Below are positions 56,442 to 64,000 of a stretch of DNA of 64,000 nt, piece after piece. The DNA comes from Phocaeicola_A sp036804505 (lineage in GTDB: Bacteria; Bacteroidota; Bacteroidia; Bacteroidales; Bacteroidaceae), in the NCBI GenBank assembly GCA_036804505.1, contig DAIRSI010000014.1, forward strand, positions 35,395 to 99,394. The letters are read 5' to 3'. How positions within the stretch are numbered: the stretch's first letter is position 1; each line of letters begins with the position of its first letter. A model generated the notes under the pieces. The model had not been told where the DNA came from. It made no database searches and saw only the letters and a program-made list of their open reading frames with translations. Both the position numbers and the translations under genes were made by a program.

Positions 56442-57374
56442 TTAGCTGTCTTTTCGGCTTTGTCTATATATTTCGGCTGTTTTGATATTATCTTTCATAA
56501 CGTACACTCTTGCCAAGGAAACGCATGATTCCAGCCAATGCCAGCTGTCGCTGTTTTCTTCCATCAGGTCGTAGGCTGCCTCGTATTCGTTCAAAGCCTT
56601 GTCCCATTCTTTTGTCTTCTCATACAGTTGTCCGAAGTGTGTGTGACAGAGAGATATTCCCAAGTCCGACTTGGCTTCTCTGTTCATTTCCATCGAGCGG
56701 CGGTAATAGATCCAGGCCGAATCGTTTTTTCCTTTGGATTCGAATATGGCGCCTATGTTGGCGTAATTGATGGCTTGCCCTAGTGCGCTGTGCAACCGGT
56801 GTTCCCCTGCCAGGGCTACCCGGAAGATGGAGTCGGCGGTTTCCTTGTTGTCCAGAGTGAGGAAGATGTTACCAAGTCCGTTTAGTGATACTACACGGTT
56901 TTTCTGTGCATCGAAGCTTTCCTTGTCACTGAATGCCTCGCAATAGGAAAGTGCCTGATAATGGAAAGAAGAAGCATCATTCAAATTGCCCAGACGGCGG
57001 TAGTTGGTCCCGATATTGTTCAGAGCCTTGATGATTTCTATGGTGTCACAGGCTTTCACAGCTTGTTGCAGTCCTTCTTTATGATATTTGATAGCATCGT
57101 CGAAACGGCTTTCCTCACGGCTTTCCTTACCGAGTTCGCGCAGGGTGACAATCTTTCCTAACGTGTTGTGATGTGAAGAAAACTGCTTGAGTAGTATTTT
57201 CAAAGAATTTATGGAATCATGAGTTGTTTCCACGATACTGTCTATACGCTGCCTTTCTGTTTGCGTATAGATTTCCTTTCCTGTCTTTTTGCATGAGATA
57301 AGTGTATAGAGGATTAAAGTTATTCCTAATAAAAACATCCCTTTGTAAAACAGAGTAAAGAAAGATTTTTTCAT
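56442..57374 (-). pseudogene. TPR sensor part of the frameshifted hybrid regulator (5' part)
   Basis: 310 residues from the ATG at 57374. An N-terminal hydrophobic segment (about 12-27) ends in a lipobox-like LISC (Cys28), then TPR repeats to the end (FDDAIKYHKEGLQQAV, NIGTNYRRLGNLNDASSFHY, YANIGAIFESKGKNDSAWIYY, FGQLYEKTKEWDKALNEYE). It stops early after KTAEIYRQSRKDS. In the next frame the TPR reading goes on (IDKAEKTAKKINSLEHLADVYN) and leads into the kinase. The break sits in an AT run (minus strand ATATATA), where the loss of two bases explains it. TPR sensors of this type are periplasmic and joined to a membrane kinase. Confidence 0.8.
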
Positions 57375-57532
57375 TTGTTATTTATATATATTTTAAATTC
57401 TATTTGCAAAAATAATTAAATAAATGGAATAAAAGAATGATTTTAAAGAAATAAAAACGATTGTTATATTTTTTATGAATGACAGGATTTGACTATATAC
57501 TTATTTGATTATCAGATTGTTTTAAAGAAATG

Positions 57533-57581
57533 ATGCGCAAATAGGTCAAATGGCAATATGAAAAATGCGCAAATAGGTCAA
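57533..57581 (+). promoter_or_regulatory. Two 17-bp direct repeats, candidate operator of the hybrid regulator
   Basis: ATGCGCAAATAGGTCAA occurs exactly at 57533-57549 and 57565-57581, 32 bp apart (three helical turns). AraC-type proteins bind such direct repeats. They lie 43 bp upstream of the -7 box and between the regulator gene and the lipoprotein operon. Confidence 0.75.
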
Positions 57582-57623
57582 GTATTTGAGCATTCAGTCC
57601 TAACGTTAAAAATGGTTGAGGGC

Positions 57624-57631
57624 TACCTTTG
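57624..57631 (+). promoter_or_regulatory. -7 element of the surface-lipoprotein operon
   Basis: TACCTTTG matches TAnnTTTG. No TTTG stands 19-21 bp upstream, so activation by the regulator bound to the direct repeats is likely. The leader to the first gene is about 115 nt. Confidence 0.6.
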
Positions 57632-57753
57632 CAATAACAAAGACTGAGTGAAAAGACATTCATTATTCAAGAATATTAGTTTATTGATTAATGCTTTTCT
57701 AGTTGAATGCACTTTTTTTTAGGGTTAATTGAAAAGTGTATGGATGTAGATTG

Positions 57754-58071
57754 ATGAAAAAAGGTATTATTATTTATTCCGAATGTCTTTCTCACAGTCT
57801 TGAATGGAATTATTACAAGTATTTAAATAATACAAAATCAATGGAAGACAACAAGCATGATGACAATTTATCCTATTTCGAAGCACAGGAAAAGATTTCG
57901 GAATTGAGAAAACGCATGGAGAATGTTTCTTCCGAGGAAGAAGATAAACTTACAAGCGAACAAAATCCTCCTCATGAGAATTCTGTCAAGTCGTTAAGGA
58001 GTTTCTTTTCTGCCGCGAAAAACAGAATCTATTATGTTTGGAGAGTTTTAAGGAACAAAGATGATTTTTGA
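57754..58071 (+). CDS. Small charged protein of unknown function, first gene of the lipoprotein operon
   Basis: 105 residues if it starts at the ATG 57754, or 76 residues from the ATG at 57841 (MEDNKHDD). No signal peptide and no recognised domain. The middle is acidic and helical (YFEAQEKISELRKRMENVSSEEEDKL). The C-terminus is basic and aromatic (SFFSAAKNRIYYVWRVLRN), with an amphipathic, membrane-surface look. The stop is 22 bp before the short peptide gene, and both follow the candidate activator-dependent promoter. I do not recognise a family. Confidence 0.55.
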   Translation: MKKGIIIYSECLSHSLEWNYYKYLNNTKSMEDNKHDDNLSYFEAQEKISELRKRMENVSSEEEDKLTSEQNPPHENSVKSLRSFFSAAKNRIYYVWRVLRNKDDF

Positions 58072-58093
58072 CAATTAATTTATATAAACAATT

Positions 58094-58243
58094 ATGGACA
58101 AGAAAAAGCAAAAGTATCAGTCGCCTCAGTGTGAGGTTATTGAAATGGAATCGGTTAATCCGTTTCTGGACAATTTATCAAGTGGAGTGCAGGACAATTC
58201 CCTCCTCGACAATTACGAAAACACGGATGTAAATGATGATTAA
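58094..58243 (+). CDS. Short peptide, Y-x2-P-x2-E type, upstream of fimbrillin-LRR gene
   Basis: A 49-residue ORF. Basic start (MDKKKQK), core YQSPQCEVIEMES, then a polar acidic tail ending ENTDVNDD. It shares Y-x2-P-x2-E-x-I-E-M-E with the 53-residue ORF at 32615-32776, and both end 13-15 bp before a fimbrillin-like lipoprotein gene. No signal peptide. A strong ribosome site (AAAAGGAG) follows for the next gene. Function unknown. Confidence 0.65.
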   Translation: MDKKKQKYQSPQCEVIEMESVNPFLDNLSSGVQDNSLLDNYENTDVNDD

Positions 58244-58258
58244 TAAAAGGAGAAAAAG

Positions 58259-59977
58259 ATGAAAAGAAATTGTTTTTATTTTGAAGCTTTCTGCCTGGTG
58301 GGCATGATGGCTTGCATGACAGCTTGCAGTGACGAGAATTTCACTCCGGAAACAGCAACAGATAACGGTAGTGTATTAACTTCAGTAATGGCATCGATGC
58401 CTACCGACGCCAGTTCGAGGGTGACATTGGCCGACGGTACCTCGTCTATCTCTCAATTGTGGAAAACGGGTGACAAGATATTTATCAATGGCAATCAGTC
58501 CGCTATCGCACCAGCAAATCAGTTCACGCTCGACAAAGGTGCAGGCAGTGCGACAGGGGCTACTTTCAAAGGCGAATTAACATACGATACAAGTGCCACA
58601 AAATTTTATGCTTACTATCCTGCTAGCGACAACTGGACGAAAGGTACCACGAGTGGAGTAATGGCATTTAACTTTGCGAACCAAGACGGAACCTTGGAAG
58701 GACTTGCCAATTTTGCCGTCATGGCAGCAGTTGCTCCCATTTCTGCGCCCTCGTTCAAATTCCACAATATGACGGCACTGATGAAATTCAACTTCACTTT
58801 CCCAGATGAAGGTGAATCATCGGCTGCATCTGCTGGTCAATATTATTTCAATCAAGCCAAGATGTATAATAATGGTAAACCTGCCTATGAATCGGGAGCC
58901 TCACACGAAATCATCTGGTATCCGCAAGATGTAAATACTTTGGGAGGTATCACACTCACGTTGCCTAATACTAGTGCAGCTCTTACAAACCACAAGTCAA
59001 CAGTCTATTTCGCAATGCCCGCCGGTTGGATAGCTAACTCTGTATATCAACAGGCAAGCACCAAGAATATGATTATCAGAGTTCCCGTTGGCAGTGGTAA
59101 CTATGCAGGCATCATCGGCAAAGACCAGCCGCTCGAACCGGGCAAGAAGTACACGGTGAGCAAGTCACTAGTCGCTGCAAATTACGCGGGTGCCGACGCA
59201 ACATTAATTACGGATGATGGATATAACTTCTGGCTGATTGAAAGCACAGATGCTAAGTGTCAAGCCGATGTTAATTCAAAACTAAAAGCATTGACTACAG
59301 CTAACAGCACCCGTAAGATAACCTTGGTGATGCCGGGTTATACAACAAATGTCCCGAGTCAATTCGCACAGGGTTGTACGAATCTTGAGAAAGCCTACTT
59401 CCCTGCAGTTACCGGTGATATCCCATTTAGGACATTTGAGAATTGTACAAGTCTGACTACCTTTAGTGCGCCTTATGCGACATCGGTCGGAATCAACGGC
59501 CTTAGTTCAAATGTCTTTTATAAGTGTACAGCTTTGACCAACGTTGACATACCCAATGTAACGACAATAGGCACTAACGCTTTCGATGGATGTAGTGCTC
59601 TAACCAGCATCAATCTGCCCAAAGTAACGTCTGTAGGAGATCAAGCATTCAGTGGCTGCTCAGCTCTCACCGAAATCAATCTGCCGATGCTCCAAACCAT
59701 CACCGGTGGTGAAGTATTCCATAATTGTACTCATCTTACCAAGATTACATTGGGCGGCGGCACAGACTGGGGAGGATTTACAGGAATCAATACAGCAAAC
59801 TTAACTTCCCTCTTTAATTATCTTGGCAATTCTAACTGCTCGCTCTATTTGCCCGCAGGACAGACTGTAAGTTCAAAAAAATGGGCTGTCTTATTGAAAG
59901 GTGGTTCAACACAAACGCAAACCATTGATGTTTCTGTTTTCCAACACGTCTATGTAGATGGAGCTCTGATTTTCTAA
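58259..59977 (+). CDS. Lipoprotein with fimbrillin-like N-domain and BspA-like LRR C-domain
   Basis: 572 residues. Lipoprotein signal (MKRNCFYFEAFCLVG, lipobox MTAC, Cys23). The N-terminal half (about 40-305) has the fimbrillin-like pattern (SQLWKTGDKIFING, FTLDKGAGSATGATFKGEL, FKFHNMTALMKFNFTFPD, LEPGKKYTVS). The C-terminal half (about 340-520) holds LRR_5 repeats (KCTALTNVDIPNVTTIGTNAF, GCSALTSINLPKVTSVGDQAF, GCSALTEINLP). A fimbrial-type protein fused to an adhesive LRR is plausible as a pilus tip or surface adhesin. It follows the short peptide by 15 bp and precedes two more lipoprotein genes; a hairpin at 60025-60047 separates it from the next. Confidence 0.85.
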   Translation: MKRNCFYFEAFCLVGMMACMTACSDENFTPETATDNGSVLTSVMASMPTDASSRVTLADGTSSISQLWKTGDKIFINGNQSAIAPANQFTLDKGAGSATGATFKGELTYDTSATKFYAYYPASDNWTKGTTSGVMAFNFANQDGTLEGLANFAVMAAVAPISAPSFKFHNMTALMKFNFTFPDEGESSAASAGQYYFNQAKMYNNGKPAYESGASHEIIWYPQDVNTLGGITLTLPNTSAALTNHKSTVYFAMPAGWIANSVYQQASTKNMIIRVPVGSGNYAGIIGKDQPLEPGKKYTVSKSLVAANYAGADATLITDDGYNFWLIESTDAKCQADVNSKLKALTTANSTRKITLVMPGYTTNVPSQFAQGCTNLEKAYFPAVTGDIPFRTFENCTSLTTFSAPYATSVGINGLSSNVFYKCTALTNVDIPNVTTIGTNAFDGCSALTSINLPKVTSVGDQAFSGCSALTEINLPMLQTITGGEVFHNCTHLTKITLGGGTDWGGFTGINTANLTSLFNYLGNSNCSLYLPAGQTVSSKKWAVLLKGGSTQTQTIDVSVFQHVYVDGALIF

Positions 59978-60024
59978 CAATCTATCAGTGCATTGACCGA
60001 AAGCAAAATGATTTTCAAACCGAC

Positions 60025-60047
60025 TCCTCTCCCTTTCGGAGAGGAGC
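60025..60047. other. Strong intergenic hairpin inside the lipoprotein operon
   Basis: CTCCTCTCC (60025-60033) pairs perfectly with GGAGAGGAG (60039-60047) around a 5-nt loop. It lies 48 bp after the upstream stop and 18 bp before the next ATG, without a T-run on the plus strand. It may act as an mRNA-stability or partial-termination element, or mask the next ribosome site. Confidence 0.6.
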
Positions 60048-60065
60048 CATAAAAAAACTATATAT

Positions 60066-61958
60066 ATGAAGAGACTCATGAGATGTTTGATAGCGGCATT
60101 GCCTTTGCTCATGCTGACAAGCTGCTATAACGACGATGACCTCCAGAACCGTGTGGGGACATTGGAAGAAAAAGTGGCTGCCATCGAAGCATGGGAAGCC
60201 AATGTGAACACCAATATCAGCTCGTTGCAGACTATTGTTGCAGCATTGCAAAACGGTGACTACATCACCGCTGTGACGAAACTTGCCGATGGCACGGGCT
60301 ATGAGATTACCTTTGCCAAGCAAGGAAAGATAACCATCAAGAATGGCGAGAACGGAACTAACGGCAAAGATGGAGTTTCTCCAATTATAGGAGTGGCTCA
60401 GAATGCCGACGGTACTTATTACTGGACTGTGGACAATGGCGACGGCAAAGGTCCGCAGGCTTTGACGGATGGTAAAGGCAACAAACTCACGGCTTCGGGT
60501 GTGAATGGAACAAGTCCTATAGCTCCGCAAGTGCGCATCAACACCACCAGCAATGAATGGGAGATTTCTACTGATGGCGGAAAGACCTGGAAGTCCACAG
60601 GTGTGAAAGCTACAGGTGCCGCCGGAGCAGCCGGTGCTACGGGAGCTGCGGGAGCAACAGGTGCTACAGGTCCCAAGGGTGATACGGGTGATGCTGTGTT
60701 CGACAAGGACAATCCTGTAGTAGATAATGGCGATGGTTCCATCACCTTCAAACTTGCCGACGGAACCTCTTTCACTGTTCCTAAGTTTACGGCTATGTTG
60801 ACTGGTATGGTTACTGTAGGCACCCCACTGGACGGAGTAGTCTATGTAAATTACGGTGCAAACACACTGAAAGTAAAAGTCGTCGGAACCATCGGTGAGA
60901 ACTATACCAGCATCAAGGCACAGTTCACCAGCGGCACTTATTCGGCAACCAAAATCTCTACTCGAGGTGATGCTACTGCAACCGATTGGTCCAACCTTAC
61001 CGAAGTAACCAAGCTCCAAAAACAGACCGACGGTACTTATCTGGCAAACATCGGTATCACCGCTCCTACTTCGCCTAATGCAACCGACCGCAATGCCATC
61101 CTGGAAATCACTTTGATAGGCAATAACGGCTCGCAAGTGACTACGGCCCGCACATTGGTGCTCAATCCCTTCAAGGACAAGAACTTCTGTGCAAAACTGG
61201 GCGAAGAAGGTATGGCTACCGCTGCAGGTGATAATTATCCGCTCACTTTGGATGCCAATGGATATGTAGATATGCTCGATAACAATAATCTGGATTATTT
61301 CAGTGTCATCACGAAGATTAATGCAAGCAGTGCCGATGCAAACAAGATTACAGACCTGAGCGGCATAGAGCTGTTCAAGAATCTGTCTTCTCTGGATATT
61401 AGTGGCAATCAGATTTCATCTCTTGCCTTGACCGATCCTACCCAACTTGTTTACCTGAATTGGAGCAATAACGGAAAAACTGCCATGGATGTATCAGCCT
61501 TTGTCAATCTGACCGGATTGAATTGCTCGGACAACGGACTTGCAGCTCTCGATGTATCCAAGAATACCAAGCTGGAAAACCTTCTTTGCCAAAACAACAA
61601 GCTCACCGCTTTGGATATCTCCAAACTCACAAAGCTGCACAATCTTTCCTGCCAAGGTAATGGCATGGAGAAGTTGGATGCAACCACAATGACAGGGGAT
61701 GCTGACTTTACTATTTATTGCGGATTGCAAAGAACGGATGTGGCATCACCCCTGACCGATGCAAACACCAAGGAATTGACCTTGAGTCTTCGCAGTGCAC
61801 AAAGTGCACATTGGGATGCGTCCCTTAAAGATAAAGGAAGTTTTGATGCAACAGGCAATCTCAACTACAAGGTGAATCCTCAATCCATATTCAGCTCTAC
61901 GGGTACGGGTGGTTTGAATCCATATAACAATACAACTATAGGTGGTCAACCGCAATAA
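60066..61958 (+). CDS. Lipoprotein with coiled coil, collagen-like triplets and leucine-rich repeats
   Basis: 630 residues. Lipobox LTSC with Cys20. A DUF4988-like start (about 24-130) has a coiled coil (LQNRVGTLEEKVAAIEAWE) followed by ITAVTKLADGTGYEITFAKQGKI and GKDGVSPIIGV. Nine uninterrupted G-x-y triplets (residues 184-210, 60615-60695; GAA, GAT, GPK, GDT, GDA) resemble collagen. A beta-rich middle follows. Residues about 440-560 hold internalin-like LRRs (LNCSDNGLAALDVSKNT, LLCQNNKLTALDIS). Such lipoproteins are surface-exposed trimeric stalks or adhesins by inference. Together with its neighbours it forms a surface-structure operon. Confidence 0.85.
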   Translation: MKRLMRCLIAALPLLMLTSCYNDDDLQNRVGTLEEKVAAIEAWEANVNTNISSLQTIVAALQNGDYITAVTKLADGTGYEITFAKQGKITIKNGENGTNGKDGVSPIIGVAQNADGTYYWTVDNGDGKGPQALTDGKGNKLTASGVNGTSPIAPQVRINTTSNEWEISTDGGKTWKSTGVKATGAAGAAGATGAAGATGATGPKGDTGDAVFDKDNPVVDNGDGSITFKLADGTSFTVPKFTAMLTGMVTVGTPLDGVVYVNYGANTLKVKVVGTIGENYTSIKAQFTSGTYSATKISTRGDATATDWSNLTEVTKLQKQTDGTYLANIGITAPTSPNATDRNAILEITLIGNNGSQVTTARTLVLNPFKDKNFCAKLGEEGMATAAGDNYPLTLDANGYVDMLDNNNLDYFSVITKINASSADANKITDLSGIELFKNLSSLDISGNQISSLALTDPTQLVYLNWSNNGKTAMDVSAFVNLTGLNCSDNGLAALDVSKNTKLENLLCQNNKLTALDISKLTKLHNLSCQGNGMEKLDATTMTGDADFTIYCGLQRTDVASPLTDANTKELTLSLRSAQSAHWDASLKDKGSFDATGNLNYKVNPQSIFSSTGTGGLNPYNNTTIGGQPQ

Positions 61959-61977
61959 TATAGAGGAGGAAATGAAA

Positions 61978-63771
61978 ATGAAGAAAATATATGGTTATAG
62001 TATAGCTCTCTTCTGTCTCATGAGTCTGGCTATATTGAACACAGCCTGCACTCAAGAAGAACTGGCCGCTTCGGGCAAAGCCGGAAATTTTGAAGCTACC
62101 GCTACCCTTCCGGGCAATGCCGGAACCCGAGTGGCTTTCACCGAAGCTGCCGATGGCAGCAAGATAACCCCTGCGTGGGAATCGGGTGACCAGATTTATG
62201 TGATGCAAGCCGATGCTCCTGCAACGAATGCGTCTCTTACCATTGCCGGGGTTCCGGCAGCGGGCGAAGACGCTACGTTCGGCGGCAGTTTCGCTCCTGC
62301 ATCAGGAAAGAAATTGCAGGCATTCTATGGTTGTACGGTGAAAACGGATGAAGAAAATGTTCCTTATTTGTTCACTGAAGGCATTGAAAACCAGGATGGA
62401 ACACTTGCCTCTGCTGCCAAGAAGGCTGTGATGTATGCCGAAACCACATATACAGAAGGAACGGTTCCGCATTTCGCATTCAAGAACATCTGCTCCATTC
62501 TGAAGCTCGTGGTTACACTGCCTGATGATGTAACAAAGAAAATCACTTCTGTCTATTTCGATGATTTTCTTATCAATAATGGCGCTGGCTATGATGGAAA
62601 AGATTATCAAAAAACAGACTATTGCAAGACTGATGATTTTAATTTAGATTTGGGTGAAGGCATTGTTCCTGATGTCTATCATCGGGTAACAGTCTATATG
62701 GCTGTTCTACCTATCATGAAATCTGGGGATGTTGGCATTGAGCCCATGAATCTCAAGAATTACATTCTTATGGCTAAGGATGCCGATGGCGCTACTTACA
62801 TTGCTACCATTACTGCCGATCAGGAAGTGGAACAAGGCGGCATGTACACGGTGAACCTGAATTTGGTTAAATCTACGAAATCGACGCTTACATTACCTGA
62901 AAATCCTGAAACAAAAGACGGTTACAAAACGGAATGGACTGCGGAAGATGCCAACCAGGTAATGATCCTGCCTATGACAGAGGGAACAGAAAATCTTTCA
63001 TTGTCGAGGAGCAGAGGATTATCAAACCTATCGATCGACAAGCAGTCGGCTGACTTCTTATTCGATGCCAAAGGAGAGTATAATTCGTACTTCTATCCTT
63101 ATACAGACAAGTCTGCTGATGTAACGTTGTCATTAGGTGAAGGAGGGGCAAACTTCAAATTCAGGCTTCCTAAATATGATTTCAGTACTCAGGGAGGTAC
63201 GTTGGCCTATGCACAGAATCATGCTCCAATATTTTTTATGGGAGATGTAAGCAATAATGAGGCTGCTGTGATCAAGCTAAATCTCACATTCAATGGTGTG
63301 TCAAGTGGGAATGTAAATACTGTTAACATTTCCCTGCAAGATGCTGATGGTAAAGAATTGCTTCCGGCATCGTTCACAATATGTCCGGGAGAAGGCACTC
63401 CTTTTATTACCGAAGATTTAGGATCTTTAGGTGTTTTGACTGCCAATTACCCGACTCCTATACATCTGGTTAGTCATCCCTCGGCAGATGGAACCCTGAC
63501 TGTCTATTTTATTACTCTCGCATCCTATCAGACTAGTACGCTTGATACAGAGGGTAAGAACACATTTGTGTCTAAGACTGCAGGCGCTACTGCCGCTGAT
63601 CTGAATGGTTTGAAAGTTACAGCCCAAATCGACACGACAGACGATGGTGTTTCTAATTTTGGAGTTTATGAAGGCACAGTTTCCGTTTCCACTCCGTTTG
63701 AAAGTGGAAACGATGGACCCGCCGCAGTCGTGAGTGTTGTAATGAATGAAAAGGCTATAACTCCTCCTTAA
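61978..63771 (+). CDS. Fimbrillin-like surface lipoprotein (first of tandem pair)
   Basis: 597 residues. The ATG at 61978 is chosen because GAGGAGGA (61963-61970) stands 7 nt before it; an ATG at 61972 is too close. Lipobox NTAC, Cys24. Fimbrillin-like features: ATLPGNAGTRVAFTEAADGS, ITPAWESGDQIYVM, FGGSFAPASGKKLQAFYG, FAFKNICSILKLVVTLPDD and EQGGMYTVNLNLV. The region after about 310 begins a second repeat-like part (TEWTAEDANQVMILP) and a beta-sandwich end. A near-copy begins 25 bp downstream at 63796. Likely a pilus or surface subunit. Confidence 0.82.
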   Translation: MKKIYGYSIALFCLMSLAILNTACTQEELAASGKAGNFEATATLPGNAGTRVAFTEAADGSKITPAWESGDQIYVMQADAPATNASLTIAGVPAAGEDATFGGSFAPASGKKLQAFYGCTVKTDEENVPYLFTEGIENQDGTLASAAKKAVMYAETTYTEGTVPHFAFKNICSILKLVVTLPDDVTKKITSVYFDDFLINNGAGYDGKDYQKTDYCKTDDFNLDLGEGIVPDVYHRVTVYMAVLPIMKSGDVGIEPMNLKNYILMAKDADGATYIATITADQEVEQGGMYTVNLNLVKSTKSTLTLPENPETKDGYKTEWTAEDANQVMILPMTEGTENLSLSRSRGLSNLSIDKQSADFLFDAKGEYNSYFYPYTDKSADVTLSLGEGGANFKFRLPKYDFSTQGGTLAYAQNHAPIFFMGDVSNNEAAVIKLNLTFNGVSSGNVNTVNISLQDADGKELLPASFTICPGEGTPFITEDLGSLGVLTANYPTPIHLVSHPSADGTLTVYFITLASYQTSTLDTEGKNTFVSKTAGATAADLNGLKVTAQIDTTDDGVSNFGVYEGTVSVSTPFESGNDGPAAVVSVVMNEKAITPP

Positions 63772-63795
63772 GTTTTAAACTTTGTGCAGATAAAA

Positions 63796-64000
63796 ATGAA
63801 GAAGACATATAGTTTAAGTATGGCTGCTCTTTGCATCATGTGTTGGGCAGCGTTGAATACTGCCTGTACAAGCGAAGAACCGGTAGCATCCGGCAAAGCG
63901 GGTTATTTTGAAGCCACTGCCACCCTTCCGGGCAATGCCGTAACCCGTGTGGCTTTCACCGAAGCTGCCGATGGCAGCAAGATAACCCCTGCGTGGGAAG
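63796..64000 (+). CDS. Fimbrillin-like surface lipoprotein (second of tandem pair), cut by window edge
   Basis: The first 68 residues are visible: MKKTYSLSMAALCIMCWAAL, lipobox NTAC (Cys24), then TSEEPVASGKAGYFEATATLPGNAVTRV. It aligns with the preceding protein from the start. At DNA level 63922-63999 matches 62104-62181 with two mismatches in 78 bases, while the signal sequences differ more. It begins 25 bp after the previous stop and continues past the right edge. Confidence 0.8.
   Translation, partial: MKKTYSLSMAALCIMCWAALNTACTSEEPVASGKAGYFEATATLPGNAVTRVAFTEAADGSKITPAWE

Noticed and set aside
57533..57581. CRISPR or iteron origin
   Set aside because: There are only two copies, with no replication gene nearby; an operator fits the position better.
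60015..61136. A 373-codon open frame antisense to the collagen-like lipoprotein gene
   Set aside because: It is a shadow of a repetitive coding region; the Cys-, Ser- and Arg-rich stretch is the reverse of the G-x-y coding repeats.

Overview
The window is chromosomal DNA of a gut Bacteroidota, most likely Bacteroides or Phocaeicola. The signs are two SusC/SusD pairs, an ECF sigma/FecR pair, serine-type sulfatases, fimbrillin-like and BspA-like lipoproteins, a hybrid sensor/AraC regulator, and many promoters with the Bacteroides -7 element TAnnTTTG. I saw no rRNA, tRNA, CRISPR array, plasmid origin or intact transposase. Family calls come from reading the translations, not from a search.

Layout. 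1-7526: an aldo/keto reductase running off the left edge, a PAS histidine kinase broken by an in-frame stop, a SusC/SusD pair without enzymes, and a short peptide gene. 7567-10907: two tandem, translationally coupled BspA-like lipoproteins. 10908-11866: a gene-poor scar with a decayed partial duplicate of the next two genes, a 373-bp segment bounded by perfect 26-bp inverted repeats, and a regulator remnant. 11867-13766: acetyltransferase, amidohydrolase, second acetyltransferase. 13919-28327: a signalling operon (periplasmic-binding-protein/PAS kinase, ECF sigma, FecR anti-sigma) convergent with a sulfatase-only polysaccharide utilisation locus (SusC with STN domain, SusD, three sulfatases). 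28444-32776: membrane protein, SIMPL protein, an array of four 22-bp repeats, and a fimbrillin/GLUG lipoprotein preceded by a short peptide gene.

32979-42921 is mostly housekeeping: glycerate kinase, macro-like protein, a YtxH/holin-like/unknown envelope trio, 2-hydroxyacid dehydrogenase, esterase, acyl-CoA ligase with its XRE-cupin regulator, DUF2461 protein, histidine phosphatase and an M64 peptidase. 43081-49702 is a complete trp operon (trpB-E-G-D-C-F-A) behind a leader peptide with three consecutive Trp codons and a perfect attenuator hairpin. SulP transporter, asparaginase, thioesterase and MATE pump follow.

54533-64000 is the least explained region. A TPR/kinase/receiver/AraC regulator, split by a frameshift in a short AT repeat, is divergent from an operon of a small unknown protein, a short peptide, and at least four surface lipoproteins (fimbrillin-LRR, coiled-coil/collagen-like/LRR, and two tandem fimbrillin-like paralogues). 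Between them lie two 17-bp direct repeats 32 bp apart and a -7 element with no -33 element, which suggests an activator-dependent promoter. Short peptides with the pattern Y-x2-P-x2-E, followed by acidic and hydrophobic residues, occur three times in the window, twice directly upstream of a fimbrillin-like lipoprotein. This peptide-lipoprotein pairing is the best candidate here for an undescribed system.
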